Origin: Brevibacillus daliensis
Lineage (GTDB): Bacteria > Bacillota > Bacilli > Brevibacillales > Brevibacillaceae
NCBI RefSeq assembly: GCF_021245735.1
Contig: NZ_JAJISB010000003.1
Location: 1-64,000 of the forward strand
Direction: 5' to 3'
Length of the DNA: 64,000 nt
Below, one piece after another: positions 15,382 through 25,408 of the stretch (its first letter is position 1; each line of letters starts with the position of its first letter). Below the pieces are notes generated by a model. That model saw nothing but the letters and a program-made list of their open reading frames with translations. It did not search any database and was not told where the DNA came from. A program made the position numbers and the translations under genes.

Positions 15382-17706
15382 TTATTCAATACTTTTTAAT
15401 GATTCAATCATATTTATTTTGGTTACTTTTCTCCTAAGTAGTAAGTTAGATAGAATGGTAAGTAAGAATGCAAGAATAACAGATGCCAAAATTATAAAAA
15501 TATTTAATTTATCTGGGATTTGTTGATGGGTACTAGACAGTGCCTTTACAACAAATGAATAAATATAGCCACTGATCGGTAAAGCTACAATTACCGCAAA
15601 GGTGGTTAGTATGATGTTTTCAAAAAATATAAGTCTGTTTATTTTATTTTTTTGATAGCCTAATACCTTAAGTGTTGCAAGCTCACGATTCCTTTCATAA
15701 ATGTTGATGGAAGATATCGTATATATGGCGCTAAAGGAGAGTATGACGGCACAAATGGTAAACATGATAAATACAAAACTGTTTTGTTTCAAAATATATT
15801 GAGCTGATTTCTTTAGACCAGTCTTATCTGCAATTGTATCTACATGAGGATCTTGTTCAAAGAAGTTACGAACACTTGTAAGATCTGTAGAGCTATTTGC
15901 TTCAACTAAAAGCGAGGTTGGACTATAGTCGATGTCAAAGCTCTTTAAATAGGCTGGTGTAATATAAAACGACGGATTCGAATACTGTGTAGATATTTGT
16001 AAAACCTTCGTATCTACAGTTTTATTTTTAAGCTCTGGTGCTGTGAATTTTATTTGGATGATATCCCCTTCTAAAATATGATATTTGTCGGCGTAAGATT
16101 TGGGTACCAGCACACCATTGTTTTCTAAAGATATCTCATTGTCATTTTCGTCAAAGAAATGAATGAGACTGTTTTCTTTTTCAGTAACAACTAAAGTGGC
16201 ATTTTCTTTTTCATCATCTTTTATGAATTCAACAGGAAAGGTGGATAAAAAATAATTACTTTTAATACCGGAGGGTAGTTTTAACGTATCAGAAGATGTT
16301 CCAATCGTATAATCTACTTTTAAATCATAGGTATAAACATCTTCAATTTGGTTCGCTACTTTTAGCAAGGCCGCTTGAGTGCCAAAAGCAGTTATCAATA
16401 AAACAGTGCTTACAACAACACCGATTGAGCTCGCTAAAGCTTTTGGTTTATTTAAGAAAATATTTCTCAAAATGAGTTTATAACTGTATGAAATGCGACT
16501 CCATAGACCTGGAACTCTTTCTATAAGTAGCTTTTTCATTGTCTTTGGCGGTTTAGGACGCATAGCCTGAGCCGCACGTTCTTTTAATATGGTTCTACCA
16601 CTTAAGTAACATGCTAGGAGTCCAAAAGCACTAGAGAAAAGGATGGGAGGAATGATCGAATAAAAAGAAAGTGAGTATGTAATGTCAGGCAGAGAGTGGG
16701 ACCTTGCACTCGACGCAGTTACTAAAGGAATAAATACACTAGCGGCAATGGCACTACCTATGATTGAGCCTATTATACCTGCCAGTACAGGATATCCCAT
16801 GTAATGAAGCATGATGTTTCTGTTTTTTACACCCAAAGCCTTCATAATACCTACTTGATTTCTTTGAGAATCTATAATCCTCGACATGGTAAGAAATAGG
16901 ATAATAGCTGAAATCAAAAAGAGAACTAAAGGTACAACCTTACTCATCATACCATTATTATATATCGTTTCATTTATTTTAGAATAATTGAAAGTCCGTT
17001 CTTTACTTACTTGGTTTAAATAAGAAAGTTGTTTGGTTTGTACTTCAATGGATTGACCTAATTTATCAATATCGTAACCATCTTGAGCATCAATCATGAT
17101 TTCATTATAGGAAAAGCCGTCTGCGACTTTAGGTATTGCCACTTCGGCAATATAAGCTACTCCGTAGGCTTTATGGTCTTGTGTTTCGTTCTTTTTTGCA
17201 TGTTCAACATTCTCGCACAAGCCGCTAATGGTAAACGTAAAATCTCTCCCATTCGTATTTATACTGATTTTATCACCGACATGATAATCATGTTCTTTTG
17301 CATAATGGGAATCTATTAAGATTTCATCCTTTTTTGTCGGGATACTGCCCTCAATCATAGTAAGCGTATTTATTTCATTTTTTACAGGGATCGAATGAAT
17401 TTTTAATGAAGTTTTATAATCTTCAAAGGCTTGCGTGGCATCCAAGGTATAACGTCCTTCTATTTTATTTATACCTTCAACTTCGCTTAAACCTGCCACA
17501 TCATCTTTGGAAATTTGACTGTAATACACATTTAAGTCACTTAAATTATGTTCTTCAAAGTATTCTTTAGTATAAGTACTAAGCTTATCGCTATAAGTTA
17601 CCAGCCCCGTATAGAAAAAAGCTCCTACTGCGATAACCAAAACTAAGGCTATAAATTGTCCAATCGATTGTTTAATATCCCTTACTAATTTTAAAAGTAA
17701 TTTCAT
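15382..17706 (-). CDS. FtsX-like ABC transporter permease
   Basis: About 774 residues: an N-terminal helix (about 15-37), a large extracytoplasmic domain (about 40-250), then three helices with the FtsX core between about 255 and 385, a second helix near 425, a second external region and three C-terminal helices ending in the conserved R-x-x-x-x-x-x-MIESLKSI tail. This doubled architecture is the 10-helix FtsX permease type used for export or mechanotransmission of peptides and lipoproteins. ATG 17706 lies two bases after the stop of the ATPase gene, so translation is coupled. Substrate unknown; antimicrobial-peptide or lipid efflux is typical of the family. Confidence 0.9.
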   Translation of the reverse strand: MKLLLKLVRDIKQSIGQFIALVLVIAVGAFFYTGLVTYSDKLSTYTKEYFEEHNLSDLNVYYSQISKDDVAGLSEVEGINKIEGRYTLDATQAFEDYKTSLKIHSIPVKNEINTLTMIEGSIPTKKDEILIDSHYAKEHDYHVGDKISINTNGRDFTFTISGLCENVEHAKKNETQDHKAYGVAYIAEVAIPKVADGFSYNEIMIDAQDGYDIDKLGQSIEVQTKQLSYLNQVSKERTFNYSKINETIYNNGMMSKVVPLVLFLISAIILFLTMSRIIDSQRNQVGIMKALGVKNRNIMLHYMGYPVLAGIIGSIIGSAIAASVFIPLVTASSARSHSLPDITYSLSFYSIIPPILFSSAFGLLACYLSGRTILKERAAQAMRPKPPKTMKKLLIERVPGLWSRISYSYKLILRNIFLNKPKALASSIGVVVSTVLLITAFGTQAALLKVANQIEDVYTYDLKVDYTIGTSSDTLKLPSGIKSNYFLSTFPVEFIKDDEKENATLVVTEKENSLIHFFDENDNEISLENNGVLVPKSYADKYHILEGDIIQIKFTAPELKNKTVDTKVLQISTQYSNPSFYITPAYLKSFDIDYSPTSLLVEANSSTDLTSVRNFFEQDPHVDTIADKTGLKKSAQYILKQNSFVFIMFTICAVILSFSAIYTISSINIYERNRELATLKVLGYQKNKINRLIFFENIILTTFAVIVALPISGYIYSFVVKALSSTHQQIPDKLNIFIILASVILAFLLTILSNLLLRRKVTKINMIESLKSIE

Positions 17707-17708
17707 AA

Positions 17709-18413
17709 TCACCACTCAATCCCTTCAACACTTTGTTTTTCATCATTAATCGTAACGCTTTCTATCATTCCGCTTTTAACCTTAATAATTTTATCAGCCA
17801 TAGGAGCAATTGCGGAATTATGTGTGACCAAAACGACGCACTTTTTCGTTTCCTTGTTCAAATCTTGAAGAAGCTTTAAGACGGACTTACCTGTAACATA
17901 ATCCAAAGCTCCGGTTGGTTCATCACAGAGTAAAAGTAAAGGATTTTTGGCAACAGCTCTAGCTATAGCAACTCTTTGTTGTTCTCCTCCAGAGAGCTGG
18001 GAAGGGAAGTTTTTGATACGATTCTTTAATCCAACTTTATGTAAAATATCTTTAGCATCCAGATGGTTTTTACATACTTCAGTGGCAAATTCAACATTCT
18101 CCAGAGCATTTAAATTCGGAATTAAGTTATAGAATTGAAAAACAAAGCCAACTTTCTCACCGCGATATTCTGTTAATTTTTTTTCGCCCAATCTTGTTAT
18201 TTCTTGATCACCAACAAACACTTGACCTGAGGTAGCCGTATCCATACCGCCAAGTATATTCAAAATCGTACTTTTACCGGCACCACTTGCACCCAAAATA
18301 ACGACGAATTCTCCCTCTGATATGGAAAAATCAACACCATCAAGGGCCTTGATTAGCACTTCTCCTATTTTGTATTCTTTCTTTACTTTTTTGAATTCGA
18401 TTAACTTTTTCAC
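17709..18413 (-). CDS. MacB/LolD-type ABC transporter ATP-binding protein
   Basis: A 234-residue ATPase partner of the FtsX permease immediately downstream. Walker [10 protein letters not shown] is at 41-49, with the LSGGEQQR signature and Walker [14 protein letters not shown]; the A-loop, Q-loop (VFQFYNLIP) and H-loop (VTHN) are also present. Start is GTG at 18413 with AGGAGAT seven bases before it. The pair forms a two-gene exporter operon. No two-component system of the BceRS kind is next to it. Confidence 0.93.
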   Translation of the reverse strand: MKKLIEFKKVKKEYKIGEVLIKALDGVDFSISEGEFVVILGASGAGKSTILNILGGMDTATSGQVFVGDQEITRLGEKKLTEYRGEKVGFVFQFYNLIPNLNALENVEFATEVCKNHLDAKDILHKVGLKNRIKNFPSQLSGGEQQRVAIARAVAKNPLLLLCDEPTGALDYVTGKSVLKLLQDLNKETKKCVVLVTHNSAIAPMADKIIKVKSGMIESVTINDEKQSVEGIEW

Positions 18414-18599
18414 TTATTACATCTCCTCGTATAGAATTTTTTGAAGCTTTGTTTGAAAAATTTCAGATTTTCTAAATATTCAAACTATATTTCTTTCTAG
18501 CATCTTGGACCTGTCCGTAGGACAATAGGATCAACAAGCTTCTTCTCAGGATATTTCTTCTCTTTGCGGGTTTAATGACACTACTTAGGAAAGCCTGTC

Positions 18600-18769
18600 A
18601 CCCAAGATCCGCCACTCAATTTCTAACCACTAGTTGCACCGCTGAACTGACGGGGGGGCCTCATGTTCCGATATGAGTGCTGATGACGAGGATGCAGTAG
18701 GTGGTTCTGATGGACACCCAGGTTTGAGATCAGCTTGATTAATACTTAGGAGGCAATCTTATATCGCAA
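18600..18769 (+). mobile_element. probable non-coding left end of IS110 relic
   Basis: The 170 bases before the degenerate IS110 transposase are markedly richer in G+C than the surrounding DNA, include a run of seven G near 18651, and end with an AGGAGG-like site before the transposase start. In the IS110 family the left non-coding end encodes the bridge RNA, so this may be its remnant. The outer boundary is not visible. Confidence 0.35.
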
Positions 18770-19090
18770 ATGCTGGTTGAGATTGACGTTAGTTTACGCT
18801 CACATCATGTACAATTCATGAGTGAGACCGGGGAATCACTCGCTTCCTTCTCCATCCCCAACGACCGTAACGATGCTGACACATTTGGTGAAACGGATGC
18901 TGGAGACTGCCATCGTAAGCAGAGCCGAAACCTGCAGATTGGAATGGAAGCGACCTCGAGTCTCGGTTTGCACCTCATACTTGTCTTATGTTCTTATTGT
19001 AGGCGATTCCGTGATTCGACACAATCGGACCCGCGATGGTTTTTGCGACTGGACCTAAGTCGGAGAGGCGGGTGGGGGATGGGCGAATGA
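18770..19090 (+). pseudogene. IS110-family transposase N-terminal relic
   Basis: The first frame gives IDVSLRSHHVQFMSETGES, the RuvC-like first Asp motif of IS110 (DEDD) transposases. The match jumps to the +1-type frame (THLVKRMLETAI) near 18880 and then back to the first frame for LQIGMEATSSLG, which holds the second acidic residue. Two compensating frameshifts and the loss of everything after about residue 75 mark it as dead. Composition is richer in G+C than neighbouring genes, fitting acquisition. Confidence 0.65.
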
Positions 19091-19387
19091 GCAGCAAATG
19101 GACTGTTTATGAGCAGCGGGATTGTGGCAGACCGATTCAGATCAGCTCGTCTGCTCACAGAAGACATTAAGAAGAGTAGCAATTTTTTCTTTGAGTTTTT
19201 CCATTAATTTCAACCAACTATAAGCCGTGATGAATCATGAAAGCTGAAAAAATGTTCACGAATAATGATATAATTGAATCATAGAAAGTGAGAAATAAAG
19301 CTCTATACACTTGGATGAATATTATTTCATAATAGAATAAAAACGTATAACTACGAATGATTATTCAAATCCATTCACAAACATATG
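19091..19387. other. no gene seen
   Basis: About 300 bases between the IS110 relic and a terminator. Short frames on both strands look like shadows. Confidence 0.4.
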
Positions 19388-19416
19388 GCCTACAGTAAAT
19401 GATACTGTAGGCTTTT
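19388..19416 (+). terminator. intrinsic terminator
   Basis: Perfect 10-bp stem GCCTACAGTA (19388-19397) with TACTGTAGGC (19403-19412), then TTTTC. Confidence 0.7.
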
Positions 19417-19644
19417 CAATTTTCTTAAAGACTTCAAAACCCGATATCTACAGGATGGAATTCAATGAAGAAGTATTAATGGAAACAAAGAGATTATGGA
19501 AGGGCTAATTTTGAATGTAAATCGAAGAAGGTTGTGACTTTATATAACACCGCATTAGCGCAGAGTACCTGACGGCCCTTGGTCGTCGAGAGGCATTTTC
19601 GAGGAAGAAGATTCAAGTTGACAACTCCTGTGTGAGTTAATTCG

Positions 19645-19838
19645 TCATTAGGGGGAGTTCAAACGAGAAGTCGTCCTGCAGCTTCCCTTCCCGAACCTTC
19701 CAGTCCACCGGATTTACACCGCTTGCCTGGATCGAAACCAAAAGCTCGTCTTCTCCAAGTTTTGGTGTGGATAGCTCAACCTCCTGCAAGCGGCTCTCGT
19801 CTCCATACTGTGTAATACCTATTCCTCTTAGTCATCAT
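19645..19838 (-). pseudogene. zinc-type alcohol dehydrogenase/quinone oxidoreductase N-terminal fragment
   Basis: The minus strand encodes GITQYGDESRLQEVELSTPK and then VNPVDWKVREG, the hallmark start of MDR-family NAD(P)H:quinone oxidoreductases. The frame is out of phase with the only suitable ATG (a 1-base insertion near 19826), and it stops at about residue 60 instead of 300 or more. Upstream on this strand is the LysR gene, so it may once have been the end of a short operon. Confidence 0.6.
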
Positions 19839-19854
19839 CTCCTCTATGTTTGGC

Positions 19855-20760
19855 TTAATTCAGTTCCGAAGGATGGATCAGGAAGGTCTCCCTGATCAAT
19901 TTCAAAAAGGCTTCAATGGCGGGCGAGATCCATTTCTCTTCATGCCAAAACATTTGGGTAGCAAACGATGTGGCGGTCAAATCCCACGGCAACGGAACCA
20001 GTTCTCCCCGATTCACTTCTGCTGTCACTGCCATTTCAGGTAATATGGCGATACCCATTCCTATTTTTGCACATTGTTTAATGGCTTCTGCGCTATTAAA
20101 CTCCAATTCGATAATTCCACCCATGCCCTTCTGTGAAAGACTTCGCTCAAAAAACGTACGATAGGAGCATCCCTTCTCCGTCAATAAAAAGGTCTCACCA
20201 TTAAAATCTTCAATGGCCAACGCAGTACGTGAAGCCAAAGGATGATCAGGCGCTGCCAATACATAAAAGGGCTCGTCCAGCATTTTTTCTCCGCAAAATC
20301 CTGTCTCGCCCTTGTCCTCGTCCAGCATAAAAATAATGTCCGCGTCCCCTTCCCGCAAGCTCTGTTTGAGGTTCGGATGAGCCAGCGGCCGAAACATCAG
20401 CCGAATGCCCGGATAGCGCAAGCGAAACCGGCGCAGTACGGCCGGCAGCCGGTACGTACACAACGTTTCATCTGCACTTATGACCACCGTACCCGTTACC
20501 TCGCCAGATTGCTTGACTGCATGCTGTGCTTCTTCAAGCTCACTAAATATGTTTTCTACATAGCCCAGAAAACGTCTCCCTGCATCGGTCAGGATCACTT
20601 TTTTACCCAATCTGTCCACCAACTTGACACCCAGTTCTTCCTCCAAGGCCTTCATCTGCATTGTAACCGTTGAGGGGACATAGTTTTGCACTTCTGCAGC
20701 GCGGCTAAAGTTGAGTGTGGAAGCAAGCGTATAAAAGGTTTTTAGTTGGCGCAATTCCAT
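19855..20760 (-). CDS. LysR-family transcriptional regulator
   Basis: About 301 residues. An N-terminal winged HTH (residues 1-60, MELRQLKTFYTLASTLNFSR start and SRAA...VTMQMKALEEELG helix) is followed by the periplasmic-binding-like effector domain. I use ATG 20760 because GGGGTGG lies at a suitable distance and MELRQL is the usual family start; a GTG four codons upstream is possible. It is divergent from the MetX-like hydrolase gene with about 145 bases between, the usual arrangement for a LysR regulator and its target. Confidence 0.9.
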   Translation of the reverse strand: MELRQLKTFYTLASTLNFSRAAEVQNYVPSTVTMQMKALEEELGVKLVDRLGKKVILTDAGRRFLGYVENIFSELEEAQHAVKQSGEVTGTVVISADETLCTYRLPAVLRRFRLRYPGIRLMFRPLAHPNLKQSLREGDADIIFMLDEDKGETGFCGEKMLDEPFYVLAAPDHPLASRTALAIEDFNGETFLLTEKGCSYRTFFERSLSQKGMGGIIELEFNSAEAIKQCAKIGMGIAILPEMAVTAEVNRGELVPLPWDLTATSFATQMFWHEEKWISPAIEAFLKLIRETFLIHPSELN

Positions 20761-20904
20761 GGTATATTCCACCCCTTAATTCAAAAAAAATGAACGTTCT
20801 ATTCAGAAACGTTTCTTTGACTTAACCATAACATCATCGTAGAGTGATGACAAGAAAGGCATCCCATCTTTAACTATCGAAAGGAGATTTTCACATGAGA
20901 GATT

Positions 20905-21879
20905 ATGCTGCAATCCGGCGACACCCTGCCACATGCCGTTATCGCCTACAAAACCTACGGAACGCTAAATGCAGAAAAAAACAATGTTATCCTTTATCCT
21001 ACATGGTTTGCAGGCCAGCATACCGATAATGAATGGTTAATTGGACCTGGTAAGGCACTAGACCCGGAAAAGTATTTTATCATCATCCCGAATATGTTGG
21101 GCAATGGACTATCCTCCTCGCCAAGCAATACGCCCCCGCCCTATCATCTAGCTAATTTTCCGCAGGTTTCGATTTATGATAATGTGCGGCTGCAGCATCA
21201 ACTGGTTACCCAAAATTTTGGTATAACAAAAGTCGCCCTCGTTGTTGGCTGGTCACTCGGAGCCGTGCAGACCTTCCAGTGGGGAGCAAGCTATCCCGAT
21301 ATGGTCGAACGAATCGCTCCATTCGGAGGGACTGCCAAGACCCGGCCACATGCAAGGGTTGTATTTGAAGGAATGATCGCTGCCCTTCAGGCTGATTCTG
21401 CCTGGAATAATGGCTTTTACACGCAGCAGCCCAAAGCGGGATTGGCAGCCATGGGTCGAGTCTATGCAGCTTGGGGTTTCTCTCAGGCTTATTATCTAGA
21501 GAAGCTCTATCAGCAAGAGGGCTACCACACACTGGAGGAATATCTCGTGGATTACTGGGATCAAGTGTTTTTGACCTTTGACGCTAATGACCTGATCACC
21601 ATGTTACGTACTGGAATCACCGGCGACATTAGCGCTAATCCGACGTATGACAGCGATTTTGAACTTGCATTAAGCAGGATTACAGCACGGGCGCTGGTTA
21701 TGCCGGGAAGTACGGACCTTTTCTTTCCTCCCCAGGATAACAAATTTGAGGCACTGCATATGCCAAATGCGTTCTTCCTCCCGATTGAATCGAAGTGGGG
21801 GCATTGCGCAGGCATTGGACAGCATGAACCAGATTCCGTATTTATAGATAAAAGCCTAAAAAGGTTCTTGCTTGAATGA
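20905..21879 (+). CDS. MetX-like alpha/beta hydrolase, N-terminus possibly damaged
   Basis: A 324-residue alpha/beta-fold protein of the homoserine O-acetyltransferase superfamily. The nucleophile elbow is GWSLGAVQ, the acid lies in GSTDLFFPP and the His in KWGHCAGIG. Many members of this subgroup act as hydrolases rather than acyltransferases, so the substrate is open. The good AAAGGAG site (20880-20886) correctly serves an ATG at 20895, which is out of frame with this coding region; the in-frame ATG 20905 is about 18 bases from the site. Usual relatives carry about ten more residues before LQSG, so a small 5' deletion or frameshift is likely. The divergent LysR gene probably controls it. 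Confidence 0.75.
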   Translation: MLQSGDTLPHAVIAYKTYGTLNAEKNNVILYPTWFAGQHTDNEWLIGPGKALDPEKYFIIIPNMLGNGLSSSPSNTPPPYHLANFPQVSIYDNVRLQHQLVTQNFGITKVALVVGWSLGAVQTFQWGASYPDMVERIAPFGGTAKTRPHARVVFEGMIAALQADSAWNNGFYTQQPKAGLAAMGRVYAAWGFSQAYYLEKLYQQEGYHTLEEYLVDYWDQVFLTFDANDLITMLRTGITGDISANPTYDSDFELALSRITARALVMPGSTDLFFPPQDNKFEALHMPNAFFLPIESKWGHCAGIGQHEPDSVFIDKSLKRFLLE

Positions 21880-21892
21880 AACCTTCGCACAC

Positions 21893-21924
21893 TTGACTTT
21901 CCCCTGCACGGGAAACTGTATACT
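21893..21924 (+). promoter_or_regulatory. MerR-type promoter with stretched spacer and dyad
   Basis: TTGACT (-35, 21893-21898) and TATACT (-10, 21919-21924) are 20 bp apart, the unusually long spacer of MerR-activated promoters. The inverted repeat TTTCCC/GGGAAA (21898-21903 and 21910-21915) sits inside it as the operator. It lies just upstream of the MerR gene and its pump. Confidence 0.8.
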
Positions 21925-21954
21925 CCCATTATGTTATAGATTGGAGGTGATATT

Positions 21955-22772
21955 TTGTTTAAAATCAGTGAGTTTTCCAGGTTAAGCAAGGTCTCCTTAA
22001 AAACATTGCGCTATTATGACCAGATTGGCATATTAAAGCCGAGAAAGGTGGATCACGACACCGGCTACCGTTACTATTAAGCAGACCAGCTTCTTGTGCT
22101 CAACCGAATTTTTATCTATAAGGAATTGGGGTTCACATTGCCACAAATTATACAGTTGCTCCACGAAGATATTACATTGGAGTATATTCAAGGGATGTTT
22201 AAGATGAAAAAAAGTGAAATCCAGAATATCATCGATATAGAACAAGCCAAGCTCGCCCGGATTAAGGAGCGTATGCAGCTTATAGAAAGAGAGGGGCAAG
22301 TGGAAACAGGACAAGAAATCAGAATCAAAGCAGAAGGTGCTCAACAGTTTCTTTCTTTGAAAGCGCGCGGTAGAGAAGAAGAAATTCCAGATCTCTTTCG
22401 TACATTTAATCAATTATTAACAAAGGAAACTCGCCAATTGGCTCAAAGTCCCCAGGTCGTTTTGTGGAAAGAAATAGACGAAAAAGAGGATGAGTTTGAA
22501 TTTGAAGTCGGTTTTTTTTAACCCGGGAGCTTCCATTATCTCCAGATACATTTCAACTACGGACTCTTCCTCCTGAGCCGATGATGGCCACAATGGCCTT
22601 TCGTTCGGATTCTAACTTTGCTTGTACAGCCTGTGTTGATTTAGCTAAATGGATTGAGAAAAATAACTATCAGATCAAGGAAAACGAACCTGGTAGGGAA
22701 ATATACTTACCGTTATCTACAAAACAAGATGCACAATTAATGGAAATACAAATTCCAATTATAAATAGATAA
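21955..22772 (+). pseudogene. MerR-family multidrug-type regulator, broken
   Basis: It starts at TTG 21955 after a strong GGAGGTGA site. The N-terminal MerR HTH is clear ([21 protein letters not shown] ... TGYRYY) but is cut by an in-frame TAA at 22078-22080, codon 42. The same frame continues with the dimerisation coiled coil and the start of a GyrI-like effector domain to 22521. A frameshift follows, and the last about 60 residues are found in another frame ending at 22772. It resembles BmrR/BltR-type drug sensors, followed directly by an MFS pump gene. Two lesions make it inactive unless recoded. Confidence 0.8.
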
Positions 22773-22793
22773 CTGGAGGAGGAGCGGATTGAA

Positions 22794-23971
22794 TTGAAAA
22801 ATAACCTGATCATCAATGTCCTGGCACTTGCTGTTTTTCTGATCGGAACCATTGAATACATTATTACAGGAGTCATTGAAATGATCGCCGTGGAATTAGG
22901 AGTAACTACTTCGGAAGCTGGGTTATTGGTGACTGTATTTGCTCTCGCAGCGGCCATTGTCGCTCCAATTCTGATCGCCCTAACGATAAATGTGGATCGC
23001 AAAAAGCTGCTCATGGTTACCCTCAGTGTGTTCATTGCCAGCAACGGATTGATGTTTATAAGCCCTTCTTATGAAACAGCACTATGGATACGAATTATTC
23101 AAGGGGTTAGCGGAGGAATCGTTACGGTGGTAGCCATGGCAGTAGCTACTCGACTGGTTGAAAAAGAAAGAAGAGGCCGTGCTATCGGCATTATTTTGAT
23201 GGGCCTCAGCAGCTCGCTCGTGCTGGGTGTTCCGATTGGCACATTTTTTAGCGAGATGTTTGGATGGAGAGTTTTGTTTATTTTGATCGGTTTATTAAGC
23301 ATTCTTCCATTGCTTACGTCTATAAAAAGGTTCCGGCAATTAAAGAAGAAGAAGCAGTTACCCTCAGGATGCAGCTCTCCATTTTAAAAGATTCAAAAAT
23401 TCTGACTGCCTTGGTCATTACTTTATTTTATATCGGCGGCTATTCTACACTATTCACTTATATTACGCCTTTCTTGCAAGCTACATCTCCTCTTTCCATA
23501 ACCCAAATTAGCGGAGTTCTATTTCTCGCAGGAATTTGCAGCTTCGTCGGATCAAGAGTGGGCGGACAATTGGCAGATGCAAAGGGATCGAAATTCACAA
23601 TTTGTCTGGGACTCCTGTTACAAGGAGTAACTCTCCTTTTAATCGCTCTAGCCGGTGCCAATCTCTTTGTATTGATCTTGGTTTTTATGATCTTTATGTT
23701 AGCAACCTGGAGTATTTCCCCTGCCCAGCAGCTATTACTGGTCACTCTGGTGCCTCGAAATCCGGACATTGCCCTAAGTGTAAATACTTCCTTCATCCAA
23801 TTTGGTTTTGCACTGGGATCTGGATTAGGCGGGCTTGTCATCAGCCGTACCTCTGTCCTGAATTTGAATTGGGTAAGTTTAGCTGCCGTAAGCATCGCTT
23901 TACTTCTTGCCATCTTGCTATTCAAAAAAATGAGCAGAGGGATTGGAACCCCTATTGTTACTAAAGACTAA
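22794..23971 (+). pseudogene. MFS drug-efflux-type transporter, frameshifted
   Basis: The gene begins at TTG 22794 after GGAGGAGGAG. Residues 1-180 give six membrane helices of a DHA1-type MFS protein with the WRVLFILIG loop. Near 23325-23345 the frame shifts and the C-terminal six helices (ILTALVITLFYIGGYSTLF onwards) continue in the frame ending at 23971. The summed length of about 390 residues equals a normal 12-helix pump. It stands 21 bases after the broken MerR gene, so a complete regulator-pump cassette has decayed at both genes. Confidence 0.85.
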
Positions 23972-24234
23972 TGAAATGGACTGAACCAGGGGTGAAACTA
24001 AATTATACTCGCGTCTCCTTCAAGTAGCACAAGCATGTAATCCCTTTACGTTTCTCCTACAGAAAAATATTAAATAGCTCCAAATCTGCCCACATCCTTC
24101 CTTTATATTGAAGTGCTCGACTGAAAATCGGCATATTCAACAATAGAGGTAGGATGTTTTTCTATAATCTCGAGGAATTTTTTTGTCTAAAGTTGTTTTT
24201 TCACAAGTCCTTTCCATTTCAGTATGATAGGAGA
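23972..24234. other. no gene seen
   Basis: AT-rich stretch downstream of the broken pump with no terminator or gene that I can support. Confidence 0.35.
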
Positions 24235-24462
24235 TGGTTAGGTTTAGATATAGGCAATTACGGATATCATTGGTGGATACTAACTAATGAGAAACATGAA
24301 CCGACGACTCCTCATGCCTATTTTGCAATGGGATATGAGGGTCAATATATTATTGTTGTTCCTAAGTATGAGATGGTGGTCATTTTTACTAGCTCAATGC
24401 CAAATCAGACATTTTTACCTTTGACTTTATTTAAAAGGAACCTCTTTGAAACTTTTCGCTGA
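24235..24462 (+). pseudogene. serine hydrolase (beta-lactamase-like) C-terminal fragment
   Basis: The frame encodes LGLDIGNYGYHWWI followed by YFAMGYEGQYIIVVPKYEMVV, the typical last strands of class C beta-lactamase/penicillin-binding-protein-like serine hydrolases. The catalytic SxxK and YxN parts are absent, and upstream codons in the same frame are unrelated low-complexity sequence. It is a tail of about 75 residues from a protein that normally has 350-500. Confidence 0.6.
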
Positions 24463-24463
24463 A

Positions 24464-24485
24464 CTAACGGGTTCGATAGTTCAAT
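24464..24485 (+). repeat. direct repeat copy 1 flanking the GNAT gene
   Basis: A 22-base element containing CGATAGTTCAAT, identical at 21 of 22 positions to 25409-25430. Each copy is followed within 5-6 bases by a terminator hairpin, and together they enclose the GNAT gene. Confidence 0.7.
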
Positions 24486-24490
24486 CAAAG

Positions 24491-24522
24491 AAGCCACTCC
24501 ATTTTTTTGGAGTGGCTTTGTG
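24491..24522 (+). terminator. intrinsic terminator
   Basis: Perfect 11-bp stem AAGCCACTCCA (24491-24501) with TGGAGTGGCTT (24508-24518). Confidence 0.7.
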
Positions 24523-24783
24523 GTTATATGCTGATGTAAATTTTATGATCAAATCGTACTTTGTTCTTAGATACTATACGGTGAACTGTATCACAAATAG
24601 TGGTAAAGCAGAAAATGATGATAAAGGTTGAAGCGGCATTGATAAATATTTTTGGGGGATTAGAGTAGATAAAGCCTATAACCTCTTGTACAATGAAACT
24701 ATCTTCAAAAATGAAGGGACTGAACTATGCGCAGATGTCAATATTTTCAACCTAACTATTAAAATATAATGGAGGTAAAAGTA

Positions 24784-25314
24784 TTGATTACAGAGTTACA
24801 CACAGAACGTTTACATATGAGAAAAATGAGGGTATCGGATTCGTCTAGCTTGTTTAAAATTTGGTCTGATCCAGATGTTACTAAATTTATGAATGTTAGT
24901 TGTTTAACTAATGAAAATCAAGCAAAAGAAATGATTACTCTCCTTGATGATCTTTCTCATGAGAGCAAAGCTATTCGTTTCTCCATAATTAAAATAGAAT
25001 CTAATGAAATCATAGGTTCTTGTGGTTATAATTCCTTGGATTTTGAAAATGCAAAAGCAGAAATTGGATATGACATTGCTAAATCATTTTGGGGAAGAGG
25101 ATATGCTTCAGAAGCTATCTATTCTTTGTTAGATTACGCATTCTCATCATTAAAGATGAATCGAATCGAAGCAAAAGTTGAACCTGAAAACGTGAATTCA
25201 ATAAAACTTTTACAAAAGCTAAACTTTACGTTTGAAGGAACACTAAGACAATATGAAAGAGTAGACGGAAAGTTTAACGATCTCAATATCTATTCAAAAT
25301 TAATATCGGATTGA
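24784..25314 (+). CDS. GNAT N-acetyltransferase (RimJ/RimL type)
   Basis: A 176-residue acetyl-CoA-dependent acetyltransferase. LHTERLHMRKMRVSD opens the fold, a substrate-binding region follows, then the acetyl-CoA loop (FWGRGYASEAIYSLLDYAF, motif A) and the VEPENVNSIKLLQKLNF motif B. The acceptor may be a protein N-terminus or an antibiotic. I chose TTG 24784 because the ATGGAGG at 24769 is itself the ribosome binding site. It is monocistronic and enclosed by a 22-bp direct repeat, each copy tied to a terminator. Confidence 0.88.
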   Translation: MITELHTERLHMRKMRVSDSSSLFKIWSDPDVTKFMNVSCLTNENQAKEMITLLDDLSHESKAIRFSIIKIESNEIIGSCGYNSLDFENAKAEIGYDIAKSFWGRGYASEAIYSLLDYAFSSLKMNRIEAKVEPENVNSIKLLQKLNFTFEGTLRQYERVDGKFNDLNIYSKLISD

Positions 25315-25408
25315 TTTGATTTTTCCTGCCTAATTTGAATTGCAAGTAGCATACACGAAAACTTACCGTTACAGACAGCGCGGGGAAACCGTATCACAAG
25401 GCATTAAG

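Noticed and set aside
18994-19182. 62-codon minus-strand frame over the IS110 relic
   Set aside because: No start signal and no family resemblance; overlaps clear transposase codons.
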